A stretch of 26,779 nucleotides of DNA from Exiguobacterium sp. AM39-5BH. GTDB lineage: Bacteria; Bacillota; Bacilli; Exiguobacteriales; Exiguobacteriaceae. A model generated the notes under the pieces. It had not been told where the DNA came from. It was given only the letters and a program-made list of their open reading frames with translations, and did not search any database. The translations under genes were made by a program, and so were the position numbers. The stretch lies in the NCBI RefSeq assembly GCF_003467445.1, contig NZ_QSGS01000020.1, forward strand, positions 1-26,779. The letters are read 5' to 3'. This document shows positions 18,280-26,757 of this stretch, piece by piece. Position 1 is the stretch's first letter. The number at the start of each line of letters is the position of its first letter.

Positions 18280-19094
18280 AAATGCTTGGTTATATCGAGA
18301 GACCTTCACCCGTCCATCGTCTGACAGGGACGACCAAGTTAATCGGTTTTCTCTTATGGACGACGGCGACGATGTTCACATACGACACGCGCGTCCTGCT
18401 TCTATTAGGGCTCGCGAGCGTCGGACTGTTCCTCGTGTCTCGCATCCGGTTTCGCGAAGTCCGATTCGTTCTCGTGTTCACCGCCTTGTTCGTCCTGATT
18501 AACGCCTTTGCCGTCTATCTGTTCGAACCCGAGCAAGGTGTGGCCATATACGGGACACGTCACGTCCTGTGGGAAGGCATCGGCCGTTTCACGTTGACGG
18601 CAGAGCAACTGTTTTATTTGTTCAATCTCATCTTGAAATACAGTGTCATCGTGCCGGTCGCCGTCTTGTTTCTCGTGACGACCCATCCGACCGAGTTCGC
18701 GTCATCGTTGAATCGAATCGGTGTACCGTATAAAGTGGCGTTCGCGGTCTCGCTCGCGTTGCGGTATATTCCGGACGTCCAACAAGACTTCCGCACCATC
18801 GCGGACGCGCAAGAAGCGCGCGGCGTCACCGTCACCCACGGTCCACTTTTGAAACGAGCGAAGCATAGCTTGAATATCCTGCTCCCGCTACTGTTCACGA
18901 GTCTCGAACGGATCGAGACGGTCAGTAACGCCATGGACTTGCGTGGCTTCGGTGCCGAGCGAAAACGGACGTGGTACAATCAGCGCCCGATGACGCGTGC
19001 CGATTTCTTGGCGATCGGCCTTGTCTTGTTGCTGACGATTTTCTCGTTCAGTGTGACATTTTATGACGGCAGCCGTTTTTATAATCCGTTCTAA
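18270..19094 (+). CDS. ECF transporter T component (EcfT-type membrane subunit)
   Basis: This transmembrane scaffold couples the ATPases to the S component. The 274-residue protein has several membrane helices and the two cytoplasmic Ala-Arg-Gly coupling motifs, seen as AQEARGV (about 187-193) and the degenerate AMDLRGFG (about 226-233). The ATG at 18270 follows AAAGGAG and overlaps the end of the ATPase gene, so translation is coupled. It is last in the T-box-controlled operon and ends at a terminator. Confidence 0.9.
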   Translation: MGVEMLGYIERPSPVHRLTGTTKLIGFLLWTTATMFTYDTRVLLLLGLASVGLFLVSRIRFREVRFVLVFTALFVLINAFAVYLFEPEQGVAIYGTRHVLWEGIGRFTLTAEQLFYLFNLILKYSVIVPVAVLFLVTTHPTEFASSLNRIGVPYKVAFAVSLALRYIPDVQQDFRTIADAQEARGVTVTHGPLLKRAKHSLNILLPLLFTSLERIETVSNAMDLRGFGAERKRTWYNQRPMTRADFLAIGLVLLLTIFSFSVTFYDGSRFYNPF

Positions 19095-19099
19095 ACAAA

Positions 19100-19142
19100 A
19101 CAGGCACGGTCGCCCTGTATCGGGAGATCCGTGCCTTTTTGT
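19100..19142 (+). terminator. Intrinsic terminator of the SAM-hydrolase/ECF operon
   Basis: AGGCACGG (19102-19109) pairs with CCGTGCCT (19129-19136), with further inner CGCCCTG...CGGGAG pairing and a T run. It lies between the convergent EcfT and tatC genes. Confidence 0.8.
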
Positions 19143-19161
19143 GTATGCGAGGTCGCCCCGC

Positions 19162-19950
19162 TTACTTCTCATTCATTTGTTTCATCAAATCCATCTGTTC
19201 TTTCACCATCGCCTCTTTCTCACGTCGGAGCACGCCCCGGTACGTGATGCGTGAGATTGATAAGCTGATCTCATACAAGAAGAAGAGCGGCAGTGACACC
19301 ATGAGGTGCGACGTCAAATCCGGCGGCGTGATAAAGGCCGCGACGACGAACAAGGCGAAGTAGGCGTACTTCCGAATCGATGACAGGAAGTACGGCGTCA
19401 CGACACCGATGCGCGTCAAGAACATCGTCACGACCGGCAACTGGAATAACAGTCCGAATGGGATGGTCAGTTGCAGCAAGAACGTGAAGTAGTTCGACGC
19501 CCCGATGATTTGCGTCAGACCAAGGTCTTGCCCGAGGTTCGTCGAGATATCGAGGACGAGCGGGAACAACCAATAGTAGGCAAACGCCAAACCGACGAGG
19601 AACAAGATAAAGATGATCGGAATATAGGCGAGCGTCGCTTTCCGCTCGTTCGGATGCAGACCAGGTGCGACAAACGCCCACAGTTGATACAGTAGAAACG
19701 GACCAGCCGCGACGAGCCCGATGACGAGCGCCAAGTTCAAGTAAATCATGAGCGGGTCCGCGACCCCAAAGGCGTTCAATTCAAGGCCTCGTTCGACGAG
19801 GTCGGCCTGGAGATAGGCGAGCACATATTTGACACTCGGCAAAGCAATCAAAAAGAAGGCAAAGACGACAAATGCCGACAGCATCAGTCGTCTCCGCAGC
19901 TCTGTCAAGTGGTCGGACAGTGCCCGTTCTTGATCAGGTTGATGGCTCAT
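19162..19950 (-). CDS. tatC: Sec-independent (Tat) translocase subunit TatC
   Basis: TatC is the six-helix receptor of the twin-arginine translocase that recognises RR signal peptides of folded exported proteins. The 262-residue sequence has the N-terminal cytoplasmic phrase LSDHLTELRRRL (about 11-22). Six hydrophobic segments follow, including the conserved LLYQLWAFVAPGLHPNER region (about 86-103) and the ITPPDLTSHLMVSLPLFFLYE segment near the end. Its start is three bases after the tatA stop. With rex and tatA upstream this matches B. subtilis rex-tatAy-tatCy. Confidence 0.97.
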   Translation of the reverse strand: MSHQPDQERALSDHLTELRRRLMLSAFVVFAFFLIALPSVKYVLAYLQADLVERGLELNAFGVADPLMIYLNLALVIGLVAAGPFLLYQLWAFVAPGLHPNERKATLAYIPIIFILFLVGLAFAYYWLFPLVLDISTNLGQDLGLTQIIGASNYFTFLLQLTIPFGLLFQLPVVTMFLTRIGVVTPYFLSSIRKYAYFALFVVAAFITPPDLTSHLMVSLPLFFLYEISLSISRITYRGVLRREKEAMVKEQMDLMKQMNEK

Positions 19951-19953
19951 CGC

Positions 19954-20172
19954 TTACTGCTCTTTCTTCTCAAGTTCTTTCTTATCTTTCTCGTCATGTT
20001 CGTTCATCATGCCGTTTGTGGCATTTTTGAACTCACGGAGCGTCTGTCCGGCGGCACGGCCGAACTCAGGCAATTTCTTCGGCCCGAAGATGATGAGCGC
20101 GACGATGGCGATAATGAAGATACTTGCGCCTCCTGGAATACCGACGACGAGCAACGATGATAGTAATTCCAT
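19954..20172 (-). CDS. tatA: Tat translocase pore subunit TatA (TatAy-like)
   Basis: TatA is the pore-forming partner of TatC. The 72-residue protein has one N-terminal transmembrane helix (about 16-30), the FGP hinge and the amphipathic helix [20 protein letters not shown] (about 29-48), then a charged Lys/Glu tail. The ATG at 20172 overlaps the rex TAA by one base and has GAGGGGG about ten bases upstream. It is translationally coupled between rex and tatC. Confidence 0.95.
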   Translation of the reverse strand: MELLSSLLVVGIPGGASIFIIAIVALIIFGPKKLPEFGRAAGQTLREFKNATNGMMNEHDEKDKKELEKKEQ

Positions 20173-20828
20173 TATTGATGGACCCCCTCAGCAGATGGAT
20201 AGTGTTGCATAAAGTAAATGAGCGACTGGAGTTCGATCGACAAGTCGATATGATGGACGCGGACCGTATCCGGCACCGTGAGACGGGCCGGCGTGAAGTT
20301 CAAGATGCCTTTAATACCGAAGCGGACCAAGTCATCCGCGACAGGCTGTGCATAGGCAGACGGCACCGTCAAAATGGCGACGTCAATCTTGTTTTGCTTC
20401 ATAATCTGTTCCATCTCATCGACGTGATGAATCGGGACACCGGACATCGTCGTGCCGACTTTTGTCTCGTCTGCGTCGAACCCGACGACGATATGTGTGT
20501 TATTGTTTTTAAGGAAGTTATAGTTGACGAAAGCTGTCCCGAGATGACCAACCCCGACCAAGGCGACGTTCGTAATCTCGTCCTGATTCAGTGTCTTACG
20601 GAAAAAGTCTAACAGATACTGTACGTTATAGCCATATCCCTTTTTACCGAGCGCACCGAAGTACGAGAAATCGCGACGGATCGTGGCCGAGTCGACCTTG
20701 ACCGCCTCGCTCAGTTCAGCAGAAGAGACACGCTGTTTTCCTGATGAATGTAGGCTTTGGATAAACCGATAGTATAGTGGCAACCGTTTGGCTGTCGCTT
20801 GCGGAATCTTTGGTTCGTTTTGACTCAA
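20172..20828 (-). CDS. rex: Redox-sensing transcriptional repressor Rex
   Basis: Rex senses the NADH/NAD+ ratio and releases DNA when NADH is high. The 218-residue protein has an N-terminal winged helix ([49 protein letters not shown]), a Rossmann domain with GVGHLGTAF (about 92-100), and the C-terminal domain-swapping helix. The chosen start is TTG at 20828, nine bases after AGGAGG. An in-frame TTG 11 codons earlier would read through that ribosome binding site. The downstream tatA start overlaps its stop. A Rex-like site lies on its own promoter, and Rex-type sites precede nox in this window. Confidence 0.96.
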   Translation of the reverse strand: MSQNEPKIPQATAKRLPLYYRFIQSLHSSGKQRVSSAELSEAVKVDSATIRRDFSYFGALGKKGYGYNVQYLLDFFRKTLNQDEITNVALVGVGHLGTAFVNYNFLKNNNTHIVVGFDADETKVGTTMSGVPIHHVDEMEQIMKQNKIDVAILTVPSAYAQPVADDLVRFGIKGILNFTPARLTVPDTVRVHHIDLSIELQSLIYFMQHYPSAEGVHQ

Positions 20829-20885
20829 CGGAAAGAGCCTCCTTTTTACGACGCGTTTCAAACGAATCTAATTTCATACACCTTG

Positions 20886-20914
20886 ATTGTAAACGAATTC
20901 ACATGACCACTCAA
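20886..20914 (-). promoter_or_regulatory. rex-tatAC promoter with overlapping Rex-like operator
   Basis: On the minus strand TTGAGT (20909-20914), 17 bases, TACAAT (20886-20891). The segment 20887-20904 (plus strand TTGTAAACGAATTCACAT) matches the Rex consensus TTGTGA-N6-TCACAA at 10 of 12 defined positions. It covers the spacer and -10, implying autorepression. Confidence 0.65.
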
Positions 20915-20945
20915 TGAATATACCTGAAATGGGGAAGAAATAAAG

Positions 20946-20951
20946 TATACT
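20946..20951 (+). promoter_or_regulatory. Probable -10 element of ydiF
   Basis: TATACT lies 26 bases before the ydiF TTG start. The -35 region (about 20922-20928) is a poor match, so this promoter may be weak or activator-dependent. Confidence 0.4.
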
Positions 20952-20977
20952 AAATAGAGAGAAAGGGGTTTTTTCAC

Positions 20978-22879
20978 TTGATCCTACTGCAAGTCAATAA
21001 CTTATCGAAATCATTCGGCGTCGAGCCGATTTTAGAGAACGTCAAACTCGAAATTCAAGAAGGCGAACGCGTCGCCCTCGTCGGCCGGAACGGCGCCGGC
21101 AAGTCGACATTGCTCAAAGTCATCGCCGGGGAATACAACTATGACTCAGGCGATATCATGAAACCGAAAGACGTGACGATCGGCTATCTCGCCCAAGATT
21201 CAGGGTTAGAGTCGAACGAGACGATGTGGAACGAGATGCTCACCGTCTTCACCGATTTGATCGAACAGGAGAAGACGCTCCGCCGTATGGAACAAGACAT
21301 GGGTTCTGAACGCATCTTGAACGACCCGGCCGCCTATGAGCGCCTGCTGTCGTCTTACGATGAAGAACAACATACGTTCAAAGACCGCGGCGGCTATCAA
21401 TACGAGGCGACGATCCGCTCTGTGCTTCACGGGATGCGCTTCTATCCGGACGACTTCGAGCGCCGTATCGATACCCTCTCCGGTGGACAACGGACACGTC
21501 TCGCCCTCGCGAAGATGCTCCTGCAAAGTCCAGACCTGCTCATCTTGGATGAGCCGACGAACCACTTGGACATCGAGACGCTCGGCTGGCTCGAGAAGTA
21601 TTTGAGCGGTTATAAAGGCGCCGTCCTCATCGTCTCCCATGACCGCTACTTCCTCGATCGCGTCGTCTCCGTCGTTTACGAACTGTCACGCCACCGCAGC
21701 CGTCGTTTCGTCGGCAACTATACGAAGTATCTCGAGCAGAAGGCCGCCATCTATGAGCAAGAGAAGAAGCAGTTTGAGTCACAACAAGAAGAGATCGCCA
21801 AGATGCAGGACTTCATTCAGCGTAACATCGCCCGCGCGACCACGACGAAGCGGGCCCAGAGTGTCCGCAAGCGTCTCGAGAAAGTCGACCGGATGGAAGC
21901 GCCAGACGGTGATGAGCGCAGTGCCGTCCTCTCGTTCTCAATCAAACGCCAGAGCGGGAACGACGTGTTGAGCGGTAACGACCTCTCGATCGGCTATGAG
22001 GAACCGATCGCGCAGCACTTGCGTTTCCAACTGCAGCGCGGCGAATCGGTCGCCCTTGTCGGCCCGAACGGGGTCGGCAAATCGACGCTCTTGAAAGTGT
22101 TGACGAAACAACAGCCGCCCCTTACCGGTGACATCCGCTACGGCACCGGCGTCGAAATCGGCTACTACGACCAGGAGCAACACAACTTGTCGGACGCCAA
22201 CCGCGTCATCGACGAGATTTGGAACGACTGGCCGCTCATGCGCGAACAAGAAGTGCGGAGCCTGCTTGGTCAGTTCTTGTTCAGCGGTGACGACGTCATG
22301 AAACGTGTCCATGAATTGTCGGGTGGGGAACGGGCCCGCTTGACGCTCGCGAAACTAAAGCTCGAGCAACCGAACTTGCTCATCTTGGATGAGCCGACGA
22401 ACCACTTGGACCTCGACTCGAAGATGATCCTCGAGAACGCCCTCGTCGACTACCCAGGCACGATCCTGTTCGTCTCGCACGACCGGTACTTCATCGACCG
22501 GCTCGCGACACGTGTCCTCGAAATTACGCCGAACGGCATCGAAGAATACCTCGGTGATTACTCGTACTACGTCGAGAAGAAAGAAGAACTTGAAGAACTG
22601 GCCCGACTCGCACGCGTTGAGACGAAACAAGTTGTCGTCAAGAAACAGCGCGCCGACAAGGAGCAGCAACGCGAAGAACGCCGGATGAAACAACGGATCG
22701 AAGAAATCGAGCTCACGATTGAGCAACATGAGGCACGTCTCGAGGAAATCGAGCAGCTGTTGTGTGAACCGGACGTCTTCAACGACTTCGCCCGGGCACA
22801 GGAACTGTCGACCGAATCCGATGCGACGAAAGAATCCATCACGGCACTGTATGCGGAATGGGAGGAGCTCCATTCATGA
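20978..22879 (+). CDS. ydiF: ABC-F family ATPase (YdiF-like)
   Basis: This soluble ABC-F protein has two ATPase domains and no membrane part. The family acts on the ribosome, as translation factors or antibiotic protection proteins. In its 633 residues, domain 1 has Walker A GRNGAGKST (about 36-44), signature LSGGQRTR and Walker B LLILDEPTNHLD. Domain 2 repeats these with GPNGVGKST, LSGGERAR and LLILDEPTNHLD. The charged interdomain linker (QEKKQFESQQEEIAKMQDF...) contacts tRNA in relatives. A C-terminal Lys/Glu coiled coil follows. Length and location next to rex match B. subtilis ydiF, so a housekeeping role is more likely than resistance. The start is TTG at 20978 after AAAGGGG. The stop overlaps the next gene's ATG. 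Confidence 0.93.
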   Translation: MILLQVNNLSKSFGVEPILENVKLEIQEGERVALVGRNGAGKSTLLKVIAGEYNYDSGDIMKPKDVTIGYLAQDSGLESNETMWNEMLTVFTDLIEQEKTLRRMEQDMGSERILNDPAAYERLLSSYDEEQHTFKDRGGYQYEATIRSVLHGMRFYPDDFERRIDTLSGGQRTRLALAKMLLQSPDLLILDEPTNHLDIETLGWLEKYLSGYKGAVLIVSHDRYFLDRVVSVVYELSRHRSRRFVGNYTKYLEQKAAIYEQEKKQFESQQEEIAKMQDFIQRNIARATTTKRAQSVRKRLEKVDRMEAPDGDERSAVLSFSIKRQSGNDVLSGNDLSIGYEEPIAQHLRFQLQRGESVALVGPNGVGKSTLLKVLTKQQPPLTGDIRYGTGVEIGYYDQEQHNLSDANRVIDEIWNDWPLMREQEVRSLLGQFLFSGDDVMKRVHELSGGERARLTLAKLKLEQPNLLILDEPTNHLDLDSKMILENALVDYPGTILFVSHDRYFIDRLATRVLEITPNGIEEYLGDYSYYVEKKEELEELARLARVETKQVVVKKQRADKEQQREERRMKQRIEEIELTIEQHEARLEEIEQLLCEPDVFNDFARAQELSTESDATKESITALYAEWEELHS

Positions 22880-23283
22880 TGCGATTCCGTGCGATGCGAA
22901 TCGAATGGATGCATGCTTTCCTGACCGGTCTTGCCTACATCGTGCCGACGGGGACGGAATTCGTATCCGAACTGATCCGTGGGGAACCGACGAACGTCCC
23001 GTCGTTCTTGTTTTATTTCTTGCCGGTCGTCATCGGCTTCATCATTCAGACGTGGAGCGGCATCATCATCAGCTTGTTGAGCGGCCTGCTTATGAGCACA
23101 CTGTTCATCCGCCTCGTCGTCTGGCCGGTCGATGTGACCGTGCACAGTTTTTACGCCCCGGGCTCGGTGTGGGGACACTTCTATCAGTCGACGCTCCTCA
23201 TGTGGGTGCTCGCACTGATTGTCTACGTCGTGAGCTGGGTGAACATGTGGTACAAACAGAACAAACATCATCCGGACATATAA
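22876..23283 (+). CDS. Integral membrane protein of unknown function, coupled to ydiF
   Basis: The 135-residue protein has four hydrophobic stretches (about 12-28, 40-60, 60-85 and 107-124) and a short basic tail (YKQNKHHPDI). No known motif is recognised. The ATG at 22876 overlaps the ydiF stop by four bases (ATGA) and has GGAGGAG upstream within ydiF, so it is translated with ydiF. A terminator follows directly. Co-expression with an ABC-F translation factor is the only functional hint. Confidence 0.8.
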   Translation: MMRFRAMRIEWMHAFLTGLAYIVPTGTEFVSELIRGEPTNVPSFLFYFLPVVIGFIIQTWSGIIISLLSGLLMSTLFIRLVVWPVDVTVHSFYAPGSVWGHFYQSTLLMWVLALIVYVVSWVNMWYKQNKHHPDI

Positions 23284-23326
23284 AAAAGGGAAGCCGTCTC
23301 CAACATGGAGATCGGCCTCCCTTTTA
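23283..23326. terminator. Two-way terminator between the ydiF operon and the tsa operon
   Basis: AAAAAAGGGA-AGCCG pairs with CGGC-CTCCCTTTT, enclosing an inner TCTCC/GGAGA hairpin, with A and T runs on opposite sides. It lies between convergent stops at 23283 and 23331. Confidence 0.8.
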
Positions 23327-23330
23327 ATAG

Positions 23331-23896
23331 TTAGAAGTAACGTAGCGGTTGGAACCCGCGTGTATGGAAGTCGAGCTTGAGGCCGTCTTCCGTGATGAAG
23401 AACACGTACTCGTTCGTATCGACGTCACGGACGAACACTTTGTAGAACGTGAGCGTCTCCTCACGGTTCGTCACATACTTCGCCTCATGCGTCGAGATGA
23501 CTTGCGCGAACAGTTGCTCTTCGTCAAATTCGTTGATGATGTCCTCGAACTTAGCCGCTTCTTCTTCGGTCGCTTCCCGACCCGGGGCGATCTCGTAATA
23601 CGCGTCGCTCGCTTTCGGTTGGACGCCGAGGTTGCGGTCGACGACGATGACGCTCTCGATATCTTGATCGTCTAGGCTCTTATAGCCGTATAGCGTCTCG
23701 ACGAGCGTGTTCTCCCCGGTGACCCTGCCAATGCCTTCGATCGACTCCGCTCCGGTGAGTGACCGGACGCGTGCCGCTTCCGGCACGATTTCTTCTTGAT
23801 AAGCGATATTATAAGCGCGGATGATCTCTCGTACTTGCAAAAACGTCGCGAGACGAGCAGTACGACCAGACCTCCAATGATTATGCGTTTCATCAT
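23331..23896 (-). CDS. Membrane-anchored protein of unknown function, apparent one-base deletion near codon 16
   Basis: The ATG pair at 23896-23891 follows AGGGGG and starts a hydrophobic anchor, MMKRIIIGGLVVLLV. At about 23849-23852 the coding strand reads CTCGTCTCGCG. Adding one C (GTCCTCGCG) continues the anchor as VLATFLQVREIIRAYNIAYQEE and joins the long open frame to 23331. Corrected length is 188 residues (567 bases). Only an N-terminal helix with an acidic extracellular domain (EATEEEAAKFEDIINEFDEEQ) can be described. The later phrases VIVVDRNLGVQPKASDAYYEI and YVFFITEDGLKLDF are not assigned. It starts 15 bases after tsaD and is last in the tsaE-tsaB-rimI-tsaD operon. Reading the shifted frame upstream into tsaD gives a false 234-residue protein. 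Confidence 0.75.
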
Positions 23897-23911
23897 CTGT
23901 ATATTTTCCCC

Positions 23912-24934
23912 CTAGACTGTCATGCTCTCTTCTAAGGATAACCCAGGAACCGCATTCATCGCCAGTGTATCGCGCTTGCCGCGCACATACGCGTGATGGG
24001 CCGCGACCCCGATCATACCGGCGTTGTCTCCGCATAGATTGAGCGGTGGGATGACGAGATGGATCCCTTCACGGTCCGTCGCTTCTTGAAGTGCAGCGCG
24101 GAGTCCACGGTTGGCCGCGACGCCACCTGCGACGAGCAGTTGTTTCGCGCCTTTTTCGTTCACGGCACGAATCGCTTTCTCGACGAGCACTTCGACGACA
24201 CTCGCTTGGAAGCTGGCCGCCAAGTTTTCAGGGATGACCGTCTCCCCGCGCTGTTCGGCGTTATGGACGGCATTGATGACTGACGACTTGAGTCCGCTGA
24301 AGCTGAAATCGAAACTTCCTGCCTCGAGGCGGACCCGTGGGAACTTATACGTGTCTTCCCCGTCGGCTGCGAGACGGTCGATGGCCGGACCGCCCGGGTA
24401 AGGCAGGCTGAGCGTCCGTGCGACTTTGTCGTACGCTTCTCCGGCCGCATCGTCACGCGTCTCACCGATGACTTCAAACACGCCGTGCTCCGGCATATAG
24501 ACAAGCTCTGTATGTCCGCCTGAGACGACGAGACAGACGAGCGGAAACTCCATCTCTTCGACGAGTTCGTTCGCGTAAATGTGCCCGGCGATATGGTGGA
24601 CGCCGATGAGCGGTTTACTATGGGCGAACGCGAGCGCCTTGGCCGCACTGATGCCGACGAGGAGCGCCCCGACGAGACCTGGTCCTTGCGTGACCGCGAC
24701 GGCGTCGACGTCTTGCATCGTCACACCGGCCTCACTGAGGGCGTCATCGATGACGTACGTGATCCGTTCGACGTGGTGGCGCGAGGCGACCTCGGGCACG
24801 ACTCCACCGAACCGTTTATGACTTTCAATCTGCGACGAGACGACGTTCGATAAGAGCGTCTTACCGTCCCGCACAAGCGCGACAGACGTCTCATCACAGC
24901 TCGACTCAATCGCGAGAATGAGCGATGTGTTCAT
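23912..24934 (-). CDS. tsaD: tRNA N6-threonylcarbamoyladenosine synthase subunit TsaD
   Basis: TsaD transfers the threonylcarbamoyl group to A37 of ANN-decoding tRNAs, working with TsaB and TsaE. The 340-residue ASKHA-fold protein begins with the phosphate-binding [14 protein letters not shown] (about 7-20). It contains the metal-binding HxxxH (H114, H118 in [10 protein letters not shown]), the NPG-type [10 protein letters not shown] loop and the C-terminal CGDNAGMI motif. The start overlaps the rimI stop by four bases (ATGA) with AGGAAGTG upstream. Length is normal. tsaE, tsaB, rimI and tsaD form one overlapping operon, as in B. subtilis. Confidence 0.98.
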   Translation of the reverse strand: MNTSLILAIESSCDETSVALVRDGKTLLSNVVSSQIESHKRFGGVVPEVASRHHVERITYVIDDALSEAGVTMQDVDAVAVTQGPGLVGALLVGISAAKALAFAHSKPLIGVHHIAGHIYANELVEEMEFPLVCLVVSGGHTELVYMPEHGVFEVIGETRDDAAGEAYDKVARTLSLPYPGGPAIDRLAADGEDTYKFPRVRLEAGSFDFSFSGLKSSVINAVHNAEQRGETVIPENLAASFQASVVEVLVEKAIRAVNEKGAKQLLVAGGVAANRGLRAALQEATDREGIHLVIPPLNLCGDNAGMIGVAAHHAYVRGKRDTLAMNAVPGLSLEESMTV

Positions 24935-25392
24935 TCTGATTCACTTCCTAACTTCGCCCAGTAGATATAGGCGTCTTCATTGTTGTCTTGATAATACCGT
25001 TTCCGGCGGCCGGCGTTTTCAAAACCGAACTGTTCATATAGCTTTTGAGCGCCGATGTTCGAGACGCGCACTTCGAGCGTGAGCGCCGCCAATGACTTCG
25101 AGCGGGCGAACGCAATGAGTTGCGTCAACAGCAGATTGCCGATGCCTTGCCCACGGTATTCTGGCAAGACGGCGATATTCGTGATATGTCCCTCGTCCAC
25201 GATTTGCCAGACGCCGACGAATCCGACGACGCGACGTTCATGGACAGCGACGAAATAGACCGCCTGCTCGTTCTTGAGCATCTCGTTCATGAACGCTTCT
25301 TTCGTCCACGGGATGGCGAACGACGCCTCTTCGACTTTCGTCACTTCTTCGACATCGAGCCAGTTCATGCGCCGGATTTTAATATCAGCCAT
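24931..25392 (-). CDS. rimI: Ribosomal-protein-alanine N-acetyltransferase RimI (GNAT family)
   Basis: RimI acetylates the N terminus of ribosomal protein S18 in E. coli; the Bacilli homologue (YdiD) sits between tsaB and tsaD. The 153-residue GNAT protein has the acetyl-CoA motif [17 protein letters not shown] (about 75-90), and the usual NxxAxxLYExxGF at [13 protein letters not shown]. The start is ATG at 25392, overlapping the tsaB end by eight bases with GAGGGA upstream. An in-frame start 24 codons earlier would lie inside tsaB and adds a non-homologous Ser/Leu/Arg-rich stretch. It overlaps tsaD by four bases. Confidence 0.93.
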   Translation of the reverse strand: MADIKIRRMNWLDVEEVTKVEEASFAIPWTKEAFMNEMLKNEQAVYFVAVHERRVVGFVGVWQIVDEGHITNIAVLPEYRGQGIGNLLLTQLIAFARSKSLAALTLEVRVSNIGAQKLYEQFGFENAGRRKRYYQDNNEDAYIYWAKLGSESE

Positions 25393-26041
25393 TGTTTTGT
25401 CCCTCAAGCCATTTCGCTTCCGCTTCAGCGAGGCGGAGATACTCAGGCTCAAACGCATGGACATCGTCCGTGACGTGACCTAAGGCGACGAGATCGCTCG
25501 CCCGTCCATAGCTGTGAGCAGCCGGTGCTTCAGTATAGTCGTAAGACGCGAGTGCCTCACGGAACGGTTCGACGTCACCGACGACGATAAACGGTCCTGT
25601 CACATTAGCTTCAAGCCAAGTTACGACAGAGGCGTGACAATCCGGTGTCACGGCCTCGTTCTGTTGATAGTGGCCGATATAGGCATTGCCACGACGGGCG
25701 TCAATGAGCGCGACGACCGGGAGCTCCGTATTCGGGGCCGCCGCCATGAGACAGAGCGCCGAGACCCCGACGAGCGGGAGTTGAAGCGTGTAAGCGAGCG
25801 TCTTCGCGGTCGTGACACCGATGCGTATGCCAGTATACGATCCAGGCCCCGTCGTCACGACGATGCGTTCGAGCTCGGTCGGTGTCCATTTGACCGCGCT
25901 CATGAGCTGTTCGATCATTGGCATGAGCGTGACAGCATGGTTTTTCGAGACCATGACCGTCGCCTCCGCTTGGATTTGGCCGTGTTCGCTGAGGGCGACA
26001 GATAGACGTGTCGTCGCCGTATCAATCATCAATTGCTTCAT
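25385..26041 (-). CDS. tsaB: tRNA threonylcarbamoyladenosine biosynthesis protein TsaB
   Basis: TsaB is the inactive ASKHA-fold partner that dimerises with TsaD. The 218-residue protein starts MKQLMIDTATTRLSVAL and has the family phrase VTTGPGSYTGIRIGVTTAKTLA (about 62-83), followed by VALIDARRGNAYIG. The start overlaps the tsaE stop by four bases (ATGA), so translation is coupled. Length is normal for Bacilli. Confidence 0.96.
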   Translation of the reverse strand: MKQLMIDTATTRLSVALSEHGQIQAEATVMVSKNHAVTLMPMIEQLMSAVKWTPTELERIVVTTGPGSYTGIRIGVTTAKTLAYTLQLPLVGVSALCLMAAAPNTELPVVALIDARRGNAYIGHYQQNEAVTPDCHASVVTWLEANVTGPFIVVGDVEPFREALASYDYTEAPAAHSYGRASDLVALGHVTDDVHAFEPEYLRLAEAEAKWLEGQNNG

Positions 26042-26487
26042 GCGAGCACCTTTTTCACGAGCGCATTATAGACATTGCCGACTGGTGCGAATGTCAGTTG
26101 ACGTTCCTCGTCCCCGAGCCGCTCGATTGTGATGGCGAGCCGTTCCGTCGGAAGCGACGACTCAATCAAGTTCGACCATTCGACGATGGCCACACCATCG
26201 CCGTTGATGTATTCTTCGAGGCCGATATCGTCCCCTGTATCTTCGAGACGATAGACGTCCATATGGTAGAGCGGCAAGCGCCCTTGATATTGCTTCATGA
26301 TCGTAAACGTCGGGCTGTTGACGTTGCGCGTGACACCGAGACCTTTACCAAAGCCCTGGGTGAACGTCGTCTTACCGGCACCGAGGTCACCGTTCAGCGT
26401 TATGACCGTCCCGGCTTTGACAAGTGTGGCCAACTTCTCTGCCACTGCCTGCGTCTCAGCCGCAGAATGGGTAATCAATGTATACAT
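26038..26487 (-). CDS. tsaE: tRNA threonylcarbamoyladenosine biosynthesis ATPase TsaE
   Basis: TsaE is the P-loop ATPase that resets the TsaBD complex in t6A synthesis. The 149-residue protein has Walker A GDLGAGKTT (33-41), the switch-like NSPTFTI (about 57-63) and the Walker-B-like HMDVYRLED (about 74-82), all typical. The ATG at 26487 follows AAAGGAG. A -10-like TACAAT lies on the minus strand at 26526-26531. It is the first gene of the tsaE-tsaB-rimI-tsaD operon and directly downstream of the tRNA terminator. Confidence 0.97.
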   Translation of the reverse strand: MYTLITHSAAETQAVAEKLATLVKAGTVITLNGDLGAGKTTFTQGFGKGLGVTRNVNSPTFTIMKQYQGRLPLYHMDVYRLEDTGDDIGLEEYINGDGVAIVEWSNLIESSLPTERLAITIERLGDEERQLTFAPVGNVYNALVKKVLA

Positions 26488-26544
26488 GATGTTTCTCCTT
26501 TAGTCGGTTCTAGCGATACGTACTCATTGTACACTCAATTTTAC

Positions 26545-26577
26545 GCAAAAAAAAACACGAAACGTCATCGTTTCGCT
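26545..26577 (-). terminator. Terminator of the initiator tRNA pair
   Basis: On the minus strand CGAAACG (26569-26575) and CGTTTCG (26558-26564) pair around a four-base loop. A run of about nine Ts follows (As at 26547-26555). It lies just downstream of the second tRNA and separates it from tsaE. Confidence 0.8.
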
Positions 26578-26592
26578 ATCTCATTTAAAAAT

Positions 26593-26669
<77 letters not shown>

Positions 26670-26679
26670 ACGTTAAAAT

Positions 26680-26757
<78 letters not shown>

